Shown here piece after piece: positions 59,430 to 64,000 of a stretch of DNA of 64,000 bases. Source of the stretch: Topomyia yanbarensis (Eukaryota > Arthropoda > Insecta > Diptera > Culicidae). Position numbers and translations under genes: made by a program. Under the pieces are notes generated by a model. That model was not told the origin of the DNA, did no database searches, and saw only the letters and a list, made by a program, of their open reading frames with translations. Position 1 is the first letter of the stretch, and each line of letters begins with the position of its first letter. Location of the stretch: NCBI RefSeq assembly GCF_030247195.1, contig NC_080671.1, positions 85,310,370 through 85,374,369 on the forward strand, read 5' to 3'.

Positions 59430-61400
59430 AAATGGTAATTAAACAGATTTGAATAGCGTTACCGCATGAACTTGTCGATTGAGCATTTACTAAAACTCCA
59501 TTTCACTCGGCGTCGGGATACACCCGTGTCGAAATATTTTCATATCGTCAGCTAAAGAAAGGCGGTGTCCTTGTAATTTGAATTCGACGTAATTGAAGTC
59601 ATTAAAGCTGATAAGGCGAGCTGGCTACCTTGCGGGATGCAGGATGTAGCACAGAGTGGTGCAAATGGACAGTCCTTAATTCTGATCTGGAGTTGCCTTT
59701 CATCGGTAGAAACGAAACCAGCACAGAAGTTGTCCACGAATACCAAGTTTGTCTAGCTTCCCTAAACGGTATCATGGTTGATTTTATCGAAGGTAGCCAT
59801 AAGGTCAATGTAAATAGCCTCGGTTTGCAATCCGTCAACGATTTCATTGACTACATTTCTATTCATTCATTGAATTTTCTATTCGTTTTTTTATGGACTG
59901 GAAATGTTTTGGCTGCTTTTCAGCAGGAAGGGGATATTCCAGATAGCTCGAAAACTAACCGAAGTGGTTCAAGAAACCCCGTTGATGCACCTTTTGACGA
60001 AAATCGAGGGTACGTCTTCCGGGTCTGAGGAACTAGTTTTCAAATCGACATTTGCTGCAGGAATGGCAGCATTATCGACGTAAACTAGTAAAAAATTACA
60101 AGTTGATAAATTTCCTTAGTGTGGGTGGCTGAAACTCCATTGAATGATATACAAGATATAGATGGTAAACCGGATTCTTTTAGCTGCTCGTTCACATACT
60201 TTCAGCACGACTTGAGCCTAGATTTCAGATTACACTCGACGTGCTGTTGGTGTCCTACTCGTCTACGTTGCTGTTTGTATTCGTGGTTACATTGAAAATA
60301 GTGGTTTCCTAATGCAAGTGTCATATGCCTTCAAAATTGTTGAATTGCAGCTCGCCTGGTATTAATCGTCTAAATACGGTTGATTGTCGGGAAGCGTATT
60401 GTATTAGTTGATCGTTTTGACGCATGACGGTCGATCAGGTAAATCTAAAATCGTAGACGATACAACCTGTGATGTCGTCAAAATTCAATCCTAGGTTACT
60501 AGTGGGTACAAGATGTAGTTACGGATGATGAGGCAATTGCTGAACTAAAGGAGTCGTAGCAATACAGCAGTACGGAGCACTTACGAAGCAGAGGCCCAAT
60601 GTACGCCCCTTATCTTTAAAGACATTGAAGAGTTGCGCTGCTGTATCCAGAATACAAGTAGCATTGTTGATAAGCGCAGATTCGTAGAAATCCACTGCTC
60701 GCCTAGCGTTATGTCAAGACAGGTAAGTTGAACTCGCCCAGTAAAACAATATCATAAGTCGTGGCAGTGTTCGAGGTGATGAAAGAAACGGAGAAAAGAT
60801 GTATATCAATCAGGTTGGAATCACGAATTCTATCGGGTGGAAAGTACACTGCCGTTGTATGTATATTTGTCCCATGTATATAGGGAATCCCGTAGAACAT
60901 GGGACAATTATTCATATAACGGCAGTAAACGACACACAGGAACAGATTGCGACCGGCAAATTTCACCGATAACCACACTTGCTCGGAACTCGCCTACCAG
61001 TCATCGTTGATTTGGTTGATCACTCGGGTTTTTATAGCATGGCGAACTGAGATAACACCACCTGATGTCTTACGGCAGTTCAGGGCGTTGCGGTAACATC
61101 GGTACACTTCAGATGTTGCAGTCTCGGTCAAGGCGACAACGTCGTATCAGCAGCCCGTGGTCGCTTAGGTTCATGAATTTCTGCCACCAACATTCTGGTA
61201 GCAAACATCGATGTTGTTGGTGAACGGATCAGGTTCAGCAGCGGGCGAAGCTATGCTTCCGTTACGAGCGCGTTGAAAGGTCCTTTCGTCAATCCCACGA
61301 ACAGCAACGGCTGACGGTCGCTTGGTCGACTCGACTGTGATGGGGGATTTGAGGCATCCAGAGTCAACTGCGTTGCACCTCAAAATGCGACGATCGTCGT
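59430..61400 (-). mobile_element. Jockey-like element, endonuclease and RT (right half)
   Basis: Minus-strand pieces in order: IDVCYQNVGGRNS (about 61200) starts ORF2; VWLSVKFAGRNLFLCVVY and YDIVLLGEFNLPVLT (60978-60709) are endonuclease; IPQGSQLAL (about 59640) and LADDMKIF (about 59545) are RT. The Asp pair of the RT active site is kept, but stops and frameshifts are frequent. It continues to 57575 beyond the inserted ORF1. Confidence 0.75.
60847..60926. mobile_element. ~80-bp hairpin MITE inside the endonuclease
   Basis: CACTGCCGTTGTATGTATAT and its inverted partner 'atataacggcagta' enclose a palindrome with 'gtcccatg'/'catgggac'. It interrupts the VVY-to-FPPD part of the endonuclease frame. 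Confidence 0.75.
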
Positions 61401-61900
61401 TGAAGAAAGAAAAGGTTTACGTTTGGTCACAGGGTGTCGGAGCAAAAGGTAAATTACTGGAAGCGAAGAATACATCAGCGCTTAAAGTGTTCGGATCAGA
61501 TATATACTTCCTGTTTGTGGATCAGATATATACTTCCTGGCGTGGATTGGAAGACTTTTTCACCCATCCCACATGCAGGACCGGAACGACTGATGATCGT
61601 TGTGGCGGGGGATCGAGGGCCTTCATGAAACCAATTGCGGTGCGTCACAGTGTGACCACCCCGATGGTGTGGTGCGGACGGTTGGAACGAAACGGTTGTA
61701 GCTTACGGCGAGGATCAAACGATGAGCTAGAAGCGTAAAACGGTTCAGTCGTTGTGTCGTACAACCTGCAGAATGGTTGCCAAGAAGACGCCTCCACTGA
61801 CGCACGCAGGACCAGGACGACGGGGCGGCAGAGGATCGAGGGCTTCCATAGTACGAACTGTGTTGCATCCCAGTGTGCGCGCAGCGGGGAAGCCCGTTTG
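61401..61900. repeat. Short duplications
   Basis: 'gatcagatatatacttcctg' occurs twice (about 61496 and 61523). A block with 'gcaggacc' and 'ggatcgagggc' occurs at about 61573-61620 and again at about 61805-61845. Frames here follow the duplications and are not accepted. Confidence 0.5.
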
Positions 61901-61904
61901 ACAT

Positions 61905-62070
61905 AAAGTCATTTGGCATAAAGCCACTTGGCATAACCATAGCGAGAGTCAAGTGGTCGTTTGGCCTAAAGGTCATTTAGCATAATCGACTAAAACAACA
62001 CTAAAGATAGATTGCCATTTGGCATAATACCCTTTTGGCATAATGACCATTTGGCATAAAGCCATTTTAT
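61905..62070. repeat. TTGGCATAA minisatellite-like repeat
   Basis: About eight copies of 'catttggcataa' with spacers such as 'agcca' or 'tgacc', partly decayed in the middle. Confidence 0.8.
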
Positions 62071-64000
62071 ATAATGAAAATAAACCTAATTATGTACTCA
62101 GGTGCAGTGATGCAAATTTTCGTTTTCAAATGCCAACTTTCATTTCAATCCCAACCATGATTCGAAATCAAAGCCTCCCTTAATCATTCACTTTCAAGTT
62201 GGTGGGATTTTCATGGCTAAACCGTACGTCTTCATTCCAAATTGATGCTTTTTCATTCACCAAGCATAGTTGTCATATGCTCTGTAGAGGCCAGATTTAG
62301 CATAGCATATACGACCGCACATATCATGGGTGGCTGATACAGTGAAATCTTTTTATGCTATAATATTCACTGCACACCTGACCATGTCCTTACGATCGCC
62401 AAAGGGAAGGAAATGTTAGCTGAATAACTACTTAAGAAGATGCGGGGAACCCTCGCAATCTCCATAGGCATTACGAATGTTAGATTTGGTTAGTAGGATA
62501 GAAAAATGGGATGTGGGTTTCGAGTGATTTATATAATAAGTAACATAATTGATAATAAACAAATAAATTGGATTGATTTCGCCAGATTTACTTGGCATGG
62601 CTGGAAAAGGTAATGGCTTCAAACACCACCGAAACTCCTTATAGTATTTTGCTGGAGGTGTGTTGACAAGTGTATGCCAAGTCGGGCGTGCAATTCTTTT
62701 TCGCAAATTCCTCTCAAATCAGCTGTCGCTGCTTCACGCCTATGCATATATTACCATGCTGCATCTCTTCCAAGTACAGCAGTTTCACTGGTCCTATTAG
62801 AAATGATGTGTTGCAAACGGGTATTTGACGATCCAAACACTTCATATCCAAATCCAATATCATCTGAATACTGCTTGCGAAAGATAATATTCCACAACCC
62901 GTAGTAAACCGATACCGATGATTGGAACAAACGTGTCCGCTAAGTGACTAGATTACGGGTTTTGGACATAAAACGTGCATACGCACTCGTACGTGCAAAA
63001 TTACTCTGTATAGCCAAATTAGGTTAAATATTGACATGTTTTGCGTTTTCAAGCTTACATGAACAGTAAAAAGAATGTTCAGATAGGTTTTTTTGTGAAA
63101 TACCTCATTAGAGAGATATTCACAGGGTCGATGAAATTGAAAATGAATGGAAATTGACTGAGGAACTCAGCTGTTTGAATGAATGATCCAAACGAACAAT
63201 TGCGAATTGAACATAGTAGGACATGATTTGAGATTTGTTCCTCCTTCAAGTTTAAAACCATCTGTTGAAAATTTGCATCTCTGCTCAGGTGTATTTGATT
63301 TCCAGACCTGTACTACCCATAATCGCATATTTGTACCTTATTCTATGGGATTTCCTATCTTTATGGGACTGGTTTGCGATCAAGGGCCGTGTAGGTCAAT
63401 AACCGAAATAATAGTCGATAGAATACCACCGACGAACCGACGTGCTACATGGAACAAAAAATGCGTCAGATATTGTCCTAATTGTTAAAATTTAAATACT
63501 TGTTGTTCCACTAGCGGCATCTGTATAATGGTTCGCGTGGTAGTCTTCGCCGATACCACAACAGTACGCAAAAACCAAGGCGTATCAACGTTGTGCCAGG
63601 TATGCTATAACAAACAAACTTTCTTTTAGTGTGTTGAAGATCGTTTTTCCAGCTTTCTATTGTCCAATGTACTGCCTAGAACATGGGACTGACATGCGAA
63701 AATGGTCAGTGTATGTACTATTTAACAAAACTGTCCGTTACAAGCAAAAAAACTAACAGAATACAATTTTTAATGAGTTTTGAATAGTATTATGATGCAT
63801 ATTACCACTACATACGCAGCTGAGGAAATTGTAATATCAATATACTCATCGCAAAATCTGTCCAGATTCAAACATGCCCAGTCAAAAAGGGCAAGTTGCT
63901 GACTAACGGAGGGCTATTTGCCAACTCGGATGCGCTAATTGTCCTTCAATTTGTCTGCAAATTGCTGGCAATTAGGGGGCTATTACAAATGCAACAAATT
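62071..64000. other. Intergenic, no gene seen
   Basis: AT-rich sequence with scattered short frames only. The frame at 63183-63488 ends CVRYCPNC but has no supporting splice sites or family likeness. Confidence 0.4.

Noticed and set aside
63183..63488. 101-codon + frame ending CVRYCPNC
   Set aside because: Only three Cys near the end, no module pattern of the DUF753 type, no splice support.

Overview
The window looks like mosquito DNA, most likely Aedes. This rests on long introns and intergenic space filled with decayed transposable elements (TEs), a tRNA-derived SINE of the mosquito type, a DD37E Tc1/mariner transposase, BEL/Pao, Ty3/gypsy, R1-, I-, Jockey- and LOA-like retroelements, and many MITEs. 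Nothing prokaryotic is present. All calls come from reading the sequence; no database search was run.

Only one clear host gene is visible. It is on the + strand from about 8.4 to 46.6 kb and encodes a secreted or GPI-anchored protein of about 1,635 residues. The protein has about 20 cysteine-rich modules of the insect DUF753 / Ly6-uPAR-like type, each with a CxxC start, a central RGC or KGC and a closing CN. A Ser/Thr-rich mucin-like stalk lies before the last two modules, and a hydrophobic tail ends the protein. Seven downstream exons (26441-46600) are shared. Upstream are three homologous two-exon cassettes (8426-8819, 9155-9542, 20862-21254). Each has its own start codon and signal peptide, and each ends in the same splice phase, with no private downstream exons visible. 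This looks like an array of alternative first exons, and it is the most interesting feature of the window. Every intron is in phase 1, and all but one cut a module just before its RGC motif.

Layout: 1-8.3 kb is A-rich spacer with a TTAA-flanked hairpin MITE and an hAT-type MITE. 8.4-9.5 kb holds cassettes 1 and 2. 12.2-16.3 kb is an almost intact I-like non-LTR element (antisense). 16.7-17.3 kb is an inverted array of ~117-bp repeats. 18.2-20.4 kb is a decayed R1-like element. 20.9-21.3 kb is cassette 3. 22.5-24.0 kb is a degenerate ~400-bp tandem array. 24.4-25.6 kb has a Tc1-like MITE in a duplicated segment, then a DD37E transposase remnant. 26.4-26.8 kb holds the first two shared exons. 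26.9-33.8 kb is an intron with R1-like and Jockey-like fragments, a solo BEL-type LTR and MITEs. 34.2-36.7 kb holds the large shared exons. 36.8-44.7 kb is an intron with three MITE types, a tRNA-like gene, a SINE, a DD37E remnant and a BEL/Pao element. 44.7-46.6 kb holds the last exons.

From 46.6 to 64 kb there is no certain host coding sequence. This part holds a gypsy element whose gag and pol are separated by 4.2 kb bounded by splice-like sites, microsatellites, an RTE-like fragment, a possible untranslated first exon of a + strand gene (about 56.15-56.81 kb), and a Jockey-like element interrupted by the ORF1 of another non-LTR element. The coding retroelements inside the host gene are all antisense to it.
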